A DNA stretch of 64,000 bases from Bostrychus sinensis (Eukaryota; Chordata; Actinopteri; Gobiiformes; Eleotridae), in NCBI GenBank assembly GCA_020698575.1, contig CM036247.1:7509756-7573755 (forward strand). Reading direction: 5' to 3'. The position numbers and the translations under genes are program-made. Shown piece after piece: positions 1 to 10,520 of this stretch (within the stretch, counting starts at the first letter, position 1; each line of letters begins with the position of its first letter). The notes beneath the pieces were generated by a model. That model was not told where the DNA came from, ran no database searches, and saw only the letters and a list, made by a program, of their open reading frames with translations.

Positions 1-212
1 AACAGCACACAACTGACACCCAAGTAAGCCAGCAGAATATACATCCAGATATCGGGCGAGAGGGGGTTGAGGAAGGAGAAGACCCCGGGGTTGGTCCCGT
101 TTGGCTTGCGGTACAGTATACTTATCCCCAGCGTCATGAAGGGCTTGGAGAAGTCGATGACCTTCTCGCGGACGTACGTGATGGCCAAGGGAGCGACGGC
201 CAGGTCAGCTCT
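1..212 (-). CDS. grik2: grik2 exon (partial): end of S1, pre-M1 and M1
   Basis: This exon encodes part of a kainate-type glutamate-gated cation channel subunit in the neuronal plasma membrane. Reading down from 212 gives 70 codons plus two bases, then the window ends, so the exon is cut. The 3' splice acceptor ends in ACAG just above 212. Residues 1-20 read RADLAVAPLAITYVREKVID. The Pro-Leu-Ala run and the Arg of TYVRE are glutamate-binding positions in lobe S1. The Ala of PLA is typical of GluK2, whereas GluK1 and GluK3 have Thr there (family knowledge from memory). Residues 21-50 form the S1-M1 linker, and residues 55-70 (IWMYILLAYLGVSCVL) are M1. The codons at M1 residues 59 and 63 are Ile (ATT, 38-36) and Tyr (TAC, 26-24), the unedited states of the known I/V and Y/C editing sites. 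The exon joins in phase 0 to the exon at 8725-8931 (…KELMDH|RADLAV…). Confidence 0.95.
24..38 (-). other. grik2: Codons at the I/V and Y/C A-to-I editing sites of GluK2 M1
   Basis: M1 reads WMYILLAYLG. The Ile codon is ATT at 38-36 and the Tyr codon is TAC at 26-24. In mammalian GluK2, ADAR editing recodes these to Val and Cys and alters calcium permeability. The genomic sequence keeps the editable adenosines. The intronic complementary sequence that would form the duplex is outside the window, so editing itself is not shown. Confidence 0.7.
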
Positions 213-1102
213 CTGTCAGACAGCACAGGGAAGAAGGGAGAAGGAAAAAAAGAGGGAGAGGGGCCGTAAGTCACAGCCACAGGAAGCATTTAGAGCCAAT
301 CAAATTAAGAAAACAGCGTCTTTAAACACTACACAGCCCTGTCCCGAGGCACTTAGCTGAAATTTAATGCCTGGCTCTTTTCTTTCTGTATTCTCAGTGG
401 GCTTTTTCTGAAGACAAGTTACTGTAAATTATTTTTAGATGCCTTTTGTTAGATACTTGAGATGATGTTCAGCAGAGTCTGTGCATCACTGTGGGAAGCT
501 GAGTATGGTATTTATTTTTTATACTTAATCACACTCAGTCATATGTTTATAATGAAATGTAAAGCGTCCTTGGGTTTCTTGAAAGGCACACTAGAAATTA
601 CTACTACTACTATTATTATTATTATTATTCATCTTCTTCCACTTCTTCCACTCTTATTTAGAGGGCTTATTTAAAATGTAAGCGTAAATAATAAATAACA
701 ATATATTGCTCTTTGAGAAGTGGAAAAGTACTTACAATCTGTAAGTAGAAGTACTGTTACTTCAATATATTGCTACTCAACTTAGCACTGGCACAAAAAA
801 GTATTAAGAAAAAAAAATTACAAGAGTACAGTTTTTACCTACTACTACTACTAAGGGATCTTCTGGTCTTTTACTAATTTTGAGATTTTAAAATGTACTT
901 TTTAATTTTTTTGTCCTCATATTTGCTCAAGTAAAAATATGTTATGCTACTTCATTTAACATGTTATTTCTACTGTTTCATACTTTTGCAAAGTTAAGTG
1001 ATTTCAGCCATTATAGTAATATCATTAACAACACAGCTACTTTAGAAGCATGTACAGTCTTTAAGAACATGAAGACTGAGGTTTTAAAAGAATGGAAAGA
1101 TG

Positions 1103-1340
1103 CATCCTTACAGACCTGAACTATGATCCTGTAGATGAGCTAATGGACTTTATTTAACAGTCATAGACACATTTATAGCCTGTCCTTCAATGTGGTCTCC
1201 AAAAGGTTTCTTCTTTTTTTGTCCCACCGCTGTTTTTTTTTAGGAGTTTTTCCTTTGCTTAGAAGGAGGGTCTAAGGACAGGGGATGTCCTGGGACTGTT
1301 TAGTGTAGTTATTGTTTATGTTTGCTTGTGTGAATAAGTG
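1103..1340 (+). repeat. Retroelement 3'-tail repeat ('aggagtttttcctt' family)
   Basis: It contains GATCCTGTAGATGAGCTAAT, then AGGAGTTTTTCCTT, AGGGTCTAAGGACAGGG and TTTAGTGTAGTTATTGTTTA. The same ordered blocks occur at 33238-33556 (plus) and on the minus strand at 12296-12510. The family is common in fish genomes and is probably a LINE or SINE tail. The exact class is not assigned. Confidence 0.6.
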
Positions 1341-1397
1341 GCATCACATTCTTAATCCTTAAGGTTTAATATGACGTTGACCCACCCTTTGTATTCA

Positions 1398-1650
1398 CAG
1401 TGAAGCCCGAAATTATTCATACCCCTGGAAAATTCTGACTTAAAGTTACTTTCATTCAACCAGCAAGGTATTTTTGATCGGAAATGACACAGGCTTCTCC
1501 CAAAAGATAATAAGACGACGTACAAGAGGTATCATTGTGGAAAAAAAAATTTCTCAGCTTTTATTTACATTTACATTTTATTTACATTTACAATAAAAGT
1601 AACTTTAAGTTAGAATTTGCCAGGGGTATGAATAATTTCGGGCTTCACTG
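1398..1650. mobile_element. Tc1/mariner-like MITE with ~55-bp inverted repeats
   Basis: The left end is CAGTGAAGCCCGAAATTATT and the right end is its reverse complement, followed by TA at 1651-1652. The inverted arms continue through CATACCCCTGG, AATTCTGACTTAA and AGTTACTTT. A second member with the same arms is at 26302-26546. The interior is AT-rich and non-coding. The left flank is CA instead of TA, so that side has changed. Confidence 0.8.
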
Positions 1651-1652
1651 TA

Positions 1653-1990
1653 TCTACGTCAGACATCTACGTTTCTGACGTTCTTGTCCAATGTCAGACA
1701 CTGACTCTCACTCATCCAGGGGAACTGGGTCTGACGCAACAAAAGGTTCAAAAGGCAGTCATCTGGACTTGATTTTTAAAGTTGAAGACGTTTCAGCTCT
1801 TATCCAAGAGGCTTTCTCAAATCTGAAATTGATGACTGCCTTTAAGCATTTTGTTGCGTCAGACCCTGATGTTGTAGGAGAAGGCCTGTCCCAAAGGTGT
1901 TCTGTCAGGTTGAGGTCAGGACTCTGTGCAGGTTCAGTCAACTTCTTCCACACCAAACTCACTCATCCATGTCTTTATGGACCTTGCTTT
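1653..1990 (-). mobile_element. Composite of Penelope-type terminal repeat and Tc1-like transposase fragment
   Basis: 1693-1868 matches the terminal repeat of the Penelope-like element at 60.5 kb (TCTCACTCATCCAGG, GTCATCTGGA, TTGAAGACGTTTCA, CTTATCCAAGAGGCTTTCTC). From about 1869 to 1990 the minus strand encodes SLVWKKLTEPAQSPDLNLTE, the SPDLN(P)IE-type region around the second catalytic Asp of Tc1-like transposases. Both parts are fragments. The junction may be an insertion of one element into the other. Confidence 0.65.
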
Positions 1991-2117
1991 GTGCTCTGGT
2001 GCAGTCATGTTGGGATTGAATGTGATGGCTCTCACTGACGATGATAGATTATTCCAGTCTAAGCTCTAAGTACTGTTCTACTATAGCCAATAGCCTCAGC
2101 TGTACATCATCATACTA

Positions 2118-2784
2118 CACTCAAGGAAAAAAGAAACGCACCACTGCTTTTTTACCACATTTTTGTTTGGTTACTTATTTTTTATGGAAATATTCCATGT
2201 GCACATCAACCATATACCCGTCCCTGATATTCATACCCAATTAATCAATGCTTATGACAGTTTCAATAACAATAACATGACCAAACAATAATAATGCAGC
2301 AGTTGTGACATGTGGTCGACCAGATCTGGGACGGTCATTGGAGGATCCAGTGGTGTGGAAACGCTCAGCGAGGCGTACAACAGTAGAGTGATGGACTCCA
2401 AACTCCTGGCTACAGCCGTGTGCTCCTTCAGCTTGAAGCAGGCCAATGGCTGCCAATCTCTCTCTGGTTGCAGGAGTCGTGGCATCGTGAACAAATGTGC
2501 TTTTTTTTCCATTTTGGTGTCTTTTTATAGGAAATGGTTGTGCACAATTGAGGACAGGTCCAATTCATCTCTGAGTTTTACTCATGACCCAGACAGAGGT
2601 GATTAATACAAAAATACAGTTGTTATTGCTCATCAAAATCAATCAACCGGAACCAGGAAAACAGTCATTTCATTTTGACTCAGAATAGTACTAAACTCAT
2701 TGTAGTCTGTAATTTTTCACTGGCTGTAATATTTTTTGACAAATTGAGAAAATGAAAGTGGTGCGTTTCTTTTTTCCTTGAGTG
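2118..2784 (-). mobile_element. Tc1-like transposon, internally deleted, with intact ends
   Basis: The terminal inverted repeats begin CACTCAAGGAAAAAAGAAAC and are flanked on both sides by TA (2116-2117 and 2785-2786), the Tc1/mariner target duplication. The minus strand encodes the start of a transposase: GLLQAEGAHGCSQEFGVHHS, then TVVRLAERFHTTGSSNDRPR and SGRPHVTTA. This is the N-terminal helix-turn-helix plus the GRPR-like hook. There is no DDE domain. At 667 bp against roughly 1.3-1.6 kb for full members, it is a non-autonomous deletion derivative. Confidence 0.85.
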
Positions 2785-3694
2785 TATGTTGTTCATCGTA
2801 TTTGAAAATCAAGTTGCACCAAAAATGGCATCTATCAGTAAAGTGAAATAAACAAGCCTGCTTTTCCATCGCAGTCATTTGTACTCAGTAGTAGTAGGCG
2901 AGACTGCATTGTTGAGTAAATATTTGCAGACAAGGTAAGACAATGGTAAACGTCTTATTGCACATAGCCTCATAATGATACCTAAAAATCTATATGTAAG
3001 CTAAAAACTAGAAGCTGTTTCTGAGAGACACAAACTTTGACTCTCCACGCGTCACGCCGCCAGCCACACGCGCAGCCAATTCATCCCGGAGTGATATATG
3101 GCAACCTTCACGGGACAAAAAGGATATATCTTTTGAGGAATGAACCACTTGACCTTGTTGTGAGTGTTTAGCATTTATAGTCACAAAGCAGCCTCCTCAG
3201 ATTTATTAAGTGTCAGCCCACAACATGCTTTTGGGGCCCCCGATATGGAAACATGACTCGCCTGGATACGCTCTGTGCATCCTCCTTTTAACGTCTATCT
3301 CCACGGCGCAGATTTCATATACAAATGTGTCATCTGCCGTCGCCAAAGAGGGGATTAGTATCAAAAATATCTGTAAACAATATGGTAATTCTCAAGACTT
3401 ATCAGAATATGTGGTTTAAATGCACATATATTTAGATTGACAGAAAGGCTAGAACATACCTCCAATTTTAATCTGTTTAAAAGCAACTGTGCAAGTATTG
3501 AAAGCTAACCTTGCGTGGAGGTCAGAAATATCAATACAAACATTTATAGTGCTTTGCCAAACTGACTGAACATTACTGATGCAAGCAAACGAAAGAAAAG
3601 TAGTGTAAGTCGGCAAGATATGGCTTCATTTTCTATATTCGAGTCACCGTATTTGTTATCTATTAATAAAATCTTGATATGTTTGTGTATACTT

Positions 3695-3832
3695 AAAGCT
3701 GGCAGCGGATGATCTCTCCGAAAAGCCTCTGCATATCCTCTCTGTGTTATTGTGGGCTCTCTCCAGCTTCCTCCGACTGTTCAAAGACATGCACGTATGG
3801 GTGAAAAGAAAAAAAAACTGTCTGTTAATAGG
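3695..3832 (+). repeat. SINE body fragment
   Basis: This shows the degraded central block of the SINE family seen complete at 59420-59727 (CTCTCCAGCTTCCTCC, then CAAAGACATGCACGTATGG). The tRNA head and the tail are missing. Confidence 0.5.
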
Positions 3833-4178
3833 GCTGGGTATTGTTAAGAACCTCACAATCCAATTTGGTATTGATTTAAATGCTTCAATATTGTTTTTAT
3901 TATAATTAAATACACAGATAATAAGTACTTGCTGATATTTTTAAATAATAATGTGGGCAATATTTCTAATGGTTAAGAACAAACTGACCCCAACATGTTT
4001 TCCTGTCATATTTTATTTATGCTAATCTGTCAGTACTGTGAGAATCACTCAAGGATGTTGCTCACAGCGCCCCCACTGGCTGGGGGTTGAATCGATTCGT
4101 CAGTTTTCTGAATCAATATTGAATTGAGGGAAAAAAAATTGCTATGCATTGATGAATCGATATTTTTACCCACCCCTA
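3830..4178. mobile_element. hAT-like MITE
   Basis: The ends are AGGGCTGGGTATTG on the left and the imperfect inverse TACCCACCCCT on the right. The interior has ATCGATTC and GAATCGATATTT-type inverted blocks. No clear target duplication remains, so the class is inferred from the end type. Confidence 0.5.
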
Positions 4179-5765
4179 CCCATCCGTTTTCAAAACACTG
4201 CCCCCTACAGTCCCCATGACTCTGCTGCTGTGTGAACGTGAGAGCGCTTTTGAGTATGAATGAATGAATATAATGATGAAGGCATTTACCATTTACTGAC
4301 TTGGCGAACTGTATTACTGGATTATTGACTTATTTGGTCTAAATTTCTTCTGATTCCTAACCATTCTTGACTTAAAATTCAGGTAAGCACTTCAACTAAA
4401 CTGGTAACACATTCTCTACAATTAAGCAGTGATAAGGCATTAATAAATATATCATTAACAATAATTTAATGAACAGACACAGCTTTAACATTTATAATTA
4501 TAGTTAAAAAGTGTAAACATAGAAGGTCATCTGGACAAAATTTGCCTTTAGAAGACGTTTTGTCACTTTATCCGAAAGGACTTAGTCATTTCTAGTGAAA
4601 GCTGCTGCGTGAAAAGAAGTTTATCTACAGTAGTTCCACAGAGTATCAATCTTTTGAAGTGGAAGGGTTTCAGGACTAGAGATTTGAGCAGGATTCGAGC
4701 CCTCCACTGAGCGCAAGGCCTCGTTTCGGTACTTTGTCATGTATTCCAATGAGCTGCAGCGCTCACAGACAGCCAGCAGATGTCACTGTTTATGCTTCGA
4801 GCGGTGTGTAATTCCCGAGGCAGTTGTCTTAAAGTGGTTCATGAGGTCTCGAATTCACCCTCACTCTTATAAACTTCTACTCAATCAGCAGTTTTCACTA
4901 GAAATGACCAAGTCCTTCAGATGAAGTGAAGAAACATCTTCTATAAACAAACCTTGTCCAGATGACCTTCTTATTTAACTTTTTTTTACAGAATTCTCCA
5001 GGATGAACCTACACAGATGTATATTCATTATTTTGCCCTGATGTTTATGACTCATTCTCTTCTGCTTATTCCTGTGAGGGGTCGTGGGTGCCTTTTGCAG
5101 AGGGAGGAGCCCAAAATACCCTTGACAAATACTGAACTAATGCCACCAAACCTAATACACTTCCAGCACAGGTGTATGAAGAAAAATGCAAAGCTACAAA
5201 TGAGAAGAATTGTTCTTTTCGACAAGCCTGAAGCTAACATTGACTTGGCCATGGTTACTTTTTTGAGCCAATGCATAAAGATTAGGTTGCTGCTCCCTCT
5301 CCCAGCATTAGACAAGCTAAAGATAATTTCACTAAATTCTTCTGACAGTCTGTTTCCAACATGTTCAGCTCAATTCAGCATTTTCTCCTTGTCTAAAGTC
5401 ATTCTATGTGAGTTCAGTCTTTTCTCTCTCTTTTTGGTCTTCTGTCTGCTGCAATAACAATCTGTCTATGTCAAAACTAAAAGGTTGATCCAAAAATGGG
5501 TCAAAAGTCGTCTCACGGAGGACCCTTTAGCTGAAGAGTGAGATATCTGTTAGCTGGGTTTCCATTTGAACATGGAGGAAATCTTTGAAAGTGTGCAAAA
5601 AACAACAACAACAACAACAAAAAAAAAGGGATTAAGGAGTTTGAGTGGACAAGGTAATGGAGAAACAAACAAGAAAAGCATAGAACATGGAGACCAGACT
5701 ATATATAAGTATAAAGTTAGCCTAGTAGCAGCGTAGCTTGTGATTGTTAATTGAATGCTATAAGC

Positions 5766-6057
5766 CAGTGGTTCTCAAACTGTGGTACGAGTAGCCCTGG
5801 TGGTACACTGGCTTTCTTTGGTCGCACTCAGGAGTCTTTTGCAGCTCAAGTCCTGATTGAAATAAATGTATTCCTGTTGTAGCCCTGCTTAAATTTAAGG
5901 TTTATATCACTGATTAGTCCAGTTTTTTTTTAGTCCTGTTTTAGTCCCTCTTTTGGTTTAATCATGTTTTTTTTTTTTTTAGTCCAATAATAATGGTCCT
6001 TTGGAAGTCTAATATTTTCTGGGCTGGTACTTGGGGTGAAAGGTTTCAGAGTCACTG
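5766..6057. mobile_element. hAT-like MITE with decayed 8-bp target duplication
   Basis: It begins CAGTGGTTCTCAAACTGTGG and ends GTTTCAGAGTCACTG. The flanks CTATAAGC (5758-5765) and CTATGAAC (6058-6065) agree at six of eight bases. The interior is T-rich. There is no coding sequence. Confidence 0.65.
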
Positions 6058-8136
6058 CTATGAACAGAAGAGGAAATGCAAAAGTTTGACTTTTTTTTAC
6101 GAAATGAATGCAAATGCAGTATTATAGCCTATTTTGGGCAAGAGGAGGGATAGTGAATATATTGGTAAAAGGATGCTTGGGATAGAGCTGCAGGTTTGAG
6201 GCACAGAGGAAGGCCAAAGAGGAGATTTATGGATGTAGTGAAAAAGCACATTTTTTGGCCTTAATTTCATAATTTCGTTTAAACATTCAAATGTATTTTA
6301 TATTTTGATGTGAGACTGGGTTTAAATATTTTTGGAACAACACCAACAATCACATGCATTAGTGATGGGTGCAGTTTCAATATATCGATACTGACACAAT
6401 ACTCATATGAGTATCCATTTCTTGAATAAAGTACAGTTTTGGGGTAACGTTTTGTGCCTGAACACCCCCACCCAGCAGCATTTTGGTCTGGTCAATCCTT
6501 GTCATGCACCAAAGCATAGGATCCACATAACAATACTTTTAGCTCAAAATTTTTAATGACTGTTTTGCCACAATTATTAAAAAAAAAACATAAATATTAA
6601 AAAAAAAAAAAAAATAGCTAAAAAGTAAGACTAATTTTGATCCAGTACACAATTTTTTTTTTTTTTTTTTGTAGATGTGCGTCTTTTCTCTTGTTTATTG
6701 CACATCCATGTCATGTGACAGTTAAGTTATTTTGTTTGTCCAATTGGGAACAACACATTTAAGTTTTTCTTTTATGTGATTTGTCTTTAAGGGTAATAAT
6801 ATTTTTATTGAAAAAAAATCACGCATAGGAAATTGTCAGTATCAGTATTGGTATCGAATACATTTCGAATCACAAAAGTGTGGTATCGCCATCAGCAACG
6901 TGGGTTTTATGTTCACTACGTACGAGTTAAATCGACAAATGGATTTCTATCTTTCATTACTTGCATTAACTTTTTTTTGCACAAATCTAAAAATGCTGCA
7001 ACCTTTTCGCGAATTAAGGTTTGTATTTTCATAATTTTGTGTTTCCATCACTTGTCGCCGATACAATACTACAAAATGCGCATAGAAATCATGCGACGGA
7101 AACCCATCTTCTGTCTGCTGTGACAAGGACCAGACGCAGAAGACAAGTCACCCAGAGTTAAGGCAGGCGTGACCCGTGGTGGTGATGCCTCTAATGGGGT
7201 CAGATATCGACTGTGCAGAGCTTGCTGTTTTTTTCCTTCTGTGCGCTTGATCCTAACTGGGGCGTTTTGGAGCGTAATGATGTGGACGGTGAGCAGATTG
7301 TGTGTGTTTTAATAAGCTCTGTGGGGGAAACGGCTCCTGACAGGATCTCCGCTCTCCTCGCATCATTGTACTCTCAAATAGCAGCGCTTGTTCCCGAGTT
7401 GTTGTTGTGCGTTTCTTTATTGTTTAAATCTTCTCTGTGTCCTAGTGCAATACACATCGTCATTATAGAAAAGTCTGTCTCCAAAGCATTATTACTGCAG
7501 TAAAAAACAAACCAAGTCCTACATGTTTCAGAAGTAAGCTAAGTTAAGAAACAATGATTGATGTGATTTGTCTTTGTCTCTAATTATTGCAGGACAGAGT
7601 TGGAGTCTAACCCTCCAGCCTACAAATTTTGCTGTCAGGTAACCCCTTCCCCACATCAGCCTGGACTTTAGACACCCAACTCTTACTGGCAACCAAAGTT
7701 TTTATGCATCAAAGAACTACAGAGTGAAAAAAGTATACAAGGCGGTCATGTGACAACCTTAACTATAACCCTAACTTCTAAATTACTTCTTGTATACAAC
7801 AATGGGTCACTTTTTTGAGGACATTAATTTTAAAGATCCCAATTGTACAATGGATTTTTCAGTGTTAAAGAACTAAAAGTCCCCTGCACAGCTGATCCAT
7901 TGAGGCCTCCAGTTCTGTCCTTGTTTATGTCTCTTTGTCAAATGTCTATGTCCCCTCCAGGTCACTGCACTCCATGGAGGGAGCTTTAGTAGTCGTAAGG
8001 AACCCAGCGGGCCACTTAAGGGGACAAGGTGTTTTCTGTACAGGCTCCCTCCTTCCCTGCCTGCCCCATGACCTCTGACATATCACATGTCTTGATAAGT
8101 TTTAGAAAAGCATTTGATATTGCCTGATTTTAATTC

Positions 8137-8290
8137 CAATTAGTGTTTTATCACCATTTTGTGATCGTAGTTGTGATTGAATTGAATTTAATGTTCAAGG
8201 ATCTTGGCTTGACTTTTATTGATTTTTGAACTGTAAAGCACTTTGGAACTTGTTCAGGAAAATGCTATAGATATCAAAATTATTATTATG
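8137..8290 (+). repeat. LINE/SINE 3' tail
   Basis: It contains CTGTAAAGCACTTTGGAACT and GCTATAGATATCAAAATTATTATTA, the generic tail of fish L2-like elements. No coding part is left. Confidence 0.4.
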
Positions 8291-8457
8291 ACCTGTGACA
8301 TCGGAGTTTATTAAAACCCTAATGTGTCGAGTGTCTGACTGTCTCCAGGTTCTGTACTGCAGGAAAATAAACTTCTCCTTCCTCAGACATCCAGAGTCTC
8401 CACTCTATATTTTCAACATTAAATCCCTTTCACTTCACTATGGGACATCAAGATTCT

Positions 8458-8565
8458 TCAGTTCACCCAACACATGCATGTCTTTGGGCGGTGGAAGGAG
8501 GCAAGAGAGAACCCAAAATAACACCAGGAGGACATCTTCTGTATCTAGACACAGAGAGATTGTGT
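8458..8565 (-). repeat. SINE body fragment
   Basis: It matches the central block of the 59.4-kb SINE in reverse: CACATGCATGTCTTTGGGCG, followed by AGAGAACCCAAAATAACACC. Confidence 0.5.
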
Positions 8566-8724
8566 AGTCCCTAACCTGGACTCCTAAGAGATTATGCATC
8601 CTCTGAACTTACCTCTAGTCTCCTTGTATAAAGCGGGAAAGTGTTGCTATGGATTTGTCCTTTTTACATGAACTCTAATCATGTTATTTTGATTTCACCA
8701 TGATAGTAAAGCCTCTGTACTCAC

Positions 8725-8931
8725 GTGGTCCATGAGCTCCTTGACCATGCCATTCCACTGTCCGGAGTTCTCGTCCGGAGCGCCGTACTTCCCGTCCTCC
8801 ACCAGCCGGATCTCGTAGCTGAAGCCCAGGATGCTGGCCAGCTCCCTCAGCAGGTCTATGCAGTACCCCTCGAACCGGTCGTTACCGTACAGCGGCTTAT
8901 CCGACTTCTTAAACATCACGTAGGGCTCCTC
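8725..8931 (-). CDS. grik2: grik2 exon: ligand-binding lobe S1
   Basis: This complete 207-bp exon has 69 codons. It starts EEPYVMFKKSDKPLYGNDRF and ends GQWNGMVKELMDH. The acceptor ends CCAACAG above 8931 and the donor is GTGAGT at 8724 downwards, both phase 0. It encodes most of lobe 1 of the glutamate clamshell. The EGYCIDLL segment (residues 21-28) holds the Tyr that stacks over the agonist in kainate receptors. The segment EIRLVEDGKYG (residues 40-50) is shared with GluK2 and GluK3, whereas GluK1 differs there. Compared with mammalian GluK2 recalled from memory, the differences are conservative and cluster in a surface loop (APDENSG, residues 51-57). The next exon upstream ends …VVSTIL, giving the family-typical STIL|EEPYV junction. 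A GRIK3-type paralog cannot be excluded from this exon alone, but the neighbouring exons favour grik2. Confidence 0.96.
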
Positions 8932-9063
8932 CTGTTGGTGGGACACAGTCATGACAGGGATAATAGATAAGGCCTATATCTGATTGAGTGTCTGATGTAA
9001 GCAGATAGTGAGAGCTTTCCAAAATGTCAAAACAGTGCTATAGCAAGTTTGTAGAGTCTTGAT

Positions 9064-9115
9064 GTAAACCAGGTCTAAACCAGGTCTAAACCAGGTCTAA
9101 ACCAGGTCTATGGGT
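9064..9115. repeat. 11-bp tandem array, near-perfect (CCAGGTCTAAA)
   Basis: About four and a half tandem copies of CCAGGTCTAAA lie just below the first intron acceptor. The same unit, more degenerate, recurs at 9897-10520, 20690-21600, 30516-30590 and 32640-32940. Confidence 0.85.
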
Positions 9116-9171
9116 CTATGGCAGGACTGATTCAGGACTAAACCAGGACAAAACTAACACTAAATCTAAAT

Positions 9172-9885
9172 TTAATGAATTAGTAGAATTTAATATTTTG
9201 AAAACTATGTATAAGGCACACCAGAAAGCCTTAGCAACCAATCTTCAAAACAGATTTATAAAAAGAGAAAGTGTTTATAATTTAAAAGGAACTGAGGTTT
9301 TTAAAACACCCAGATTCAGAACAGTGACAATGGGAAGATGTATTTCAATCAAAGCTGTCCGTTTATGGAACAGTCTTGACAGTGAAATCAAGAAATCTAA
9401 ATCCATGAATGTATTTTAACCCCGTAGCACCCTCTTTTGCAAATATGCAGCATATAATTCAAAGGTCATGGCAAAAAAGTAGGAGTCTTTTTTTTTTTTA
9501 ATGTATTAACTAATTCATGAATGCTTCTTACCAAAAATATTGACAAATTTTTGTTCTTACCCATCCCCGTTGACTAAAATTTAGCACGGATGATTTTTTT
9601 CCAACAAATATTTCTATGTCTGGGTTCTACAGGGTTAAAAAGCGTCAAATTTTGTATGATGAAAATGTATGAGACTGCAGAGTAGTAGCTTCTGTTACAT
9701 TATATTATGTGTTACAGCTTTTATGATTTGATCAGAAATATTAAATTGTGAATGGGGGCAGACATAATAAGTTCATACTTCTTTCTGCTCCTTTTCATTC
9801 ATAATATTTAAATTGAATGTTAAACTGTTATAATTGTTTTTAATGAATGAAATAAACAATAAAAAGAAAAGAAAAAAATCAGTGC
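9172..9885 (+). mobile_element. Truncated LINE (Rex1/L2-like) 3' end
   Basis: A 74-residue open tail (9198-9419) reads …QKALATNLQNRFIKRESVYN… and ends around ISIKAVRLWNSLDSEIKKSK. The RLWNSL block is typical of the extreme C-terminus of fish L2/Rex1-type reverse transcriptases. A non-coding tail follows with GTTCATACTTCTTTCTGCTC and AATAAACAATAAA. The rest of the element is missing, as usual for 5'-truncated LINE copies. The exact clade is inferred. Confidence 0.7.
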
Positions 9886-9896
9886 AAAAAGCTAAA

Positions 9897-10520
9897 TTTA
9901 GACAGGTCTAAACAAGGACTAAAGCAAGATTAAACCAGGTCTAAATCAAGAATAAACCAGGACTAAATTTACACTAAACCACTACAAAAACAGGACAAAA
10001 ACGGTATTTAACCAGGTCTAAACAAGGACTAAACCAGGTCTAAATCAGGTATAAATCAGGACTAAACCATGACCAAAACAGGGCTAAACTAGGACTAAAC
10101 CAGGTCTAAAACAGGAATAAATCTGGACTAAACCCTGACTAAACCAGGGCTAAACCACGGCAAAACCAGGACTGAACTATGACTAAACCAGGGCTAAACC
10201 AGAACTAGACCAGGACTAAGAAACATCAAAACCAAGTCTCATCCCAGAACTAAACCAGGACTAAACCCATGTCTAAATCATGTCTAAACCAAGATTAGAC
10301 CATGTCTAAACCAGGACTAGTGCAACAAAACAGGGTTAAACCAGAACTTAACCAGGCATAAAGTGGGTCTAAACCAGGACAAAAAACAGGACTAATCCAG
10401 AACTAAACCAGGTCAAAAGCAGCACTATACTGGGACTAAACCAAAACTAAACTAGAACTACACCAGGACAAAATGAGGACTTAACACAATAAAACCAGGT
10501 CTAAACCAGGAGTTACCAAA
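9897..10520. repeat. Degenerate 11-bp array (CCAGGWCTAAA family)
   Basis: Roughly 55 units of the CCAGG(A/T)CTAAA type carry many substitutions and small phase slips. On the transcribed minus strand each good unit reads TTTAG(A/T)CCTGG. Confidence 0.85.

Larger units (their letters stand above)
213..8724 (-). other. grik2: grik2 intron between S1 and M1 exons
   Basis: This 8,512-bp intron is bounded by GTGAGT (8724 downwards) and ACAG (213 upwards). It carries a LINE-like tail, a MITE, a Penelope/Tc1 composite, a Tc1 deletion derivative and several hAT-like MITEs, listed separately. I recognise nothing in 213-1100, 2790-3690, 4180-5000, 5110-5760 or 6890-8140 beyond AT-rich and homopolymer runs. 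A degenerate terminal-repeat pair at about 6361-6880, with ATATCGATACTG-like ends, is probably another small DNA element. The short open frames are interspersed-repeat or chance frames. Confidence 0.85.

Noticed and set aside
9064..10520. Possible CRISPR-like or telomere-like array because of regular CTAAACC words
   Set aside because: The unit is 11 bp with no spacers, and the context is a vertebrate intron. The period and sequence do not match telomere repeats.
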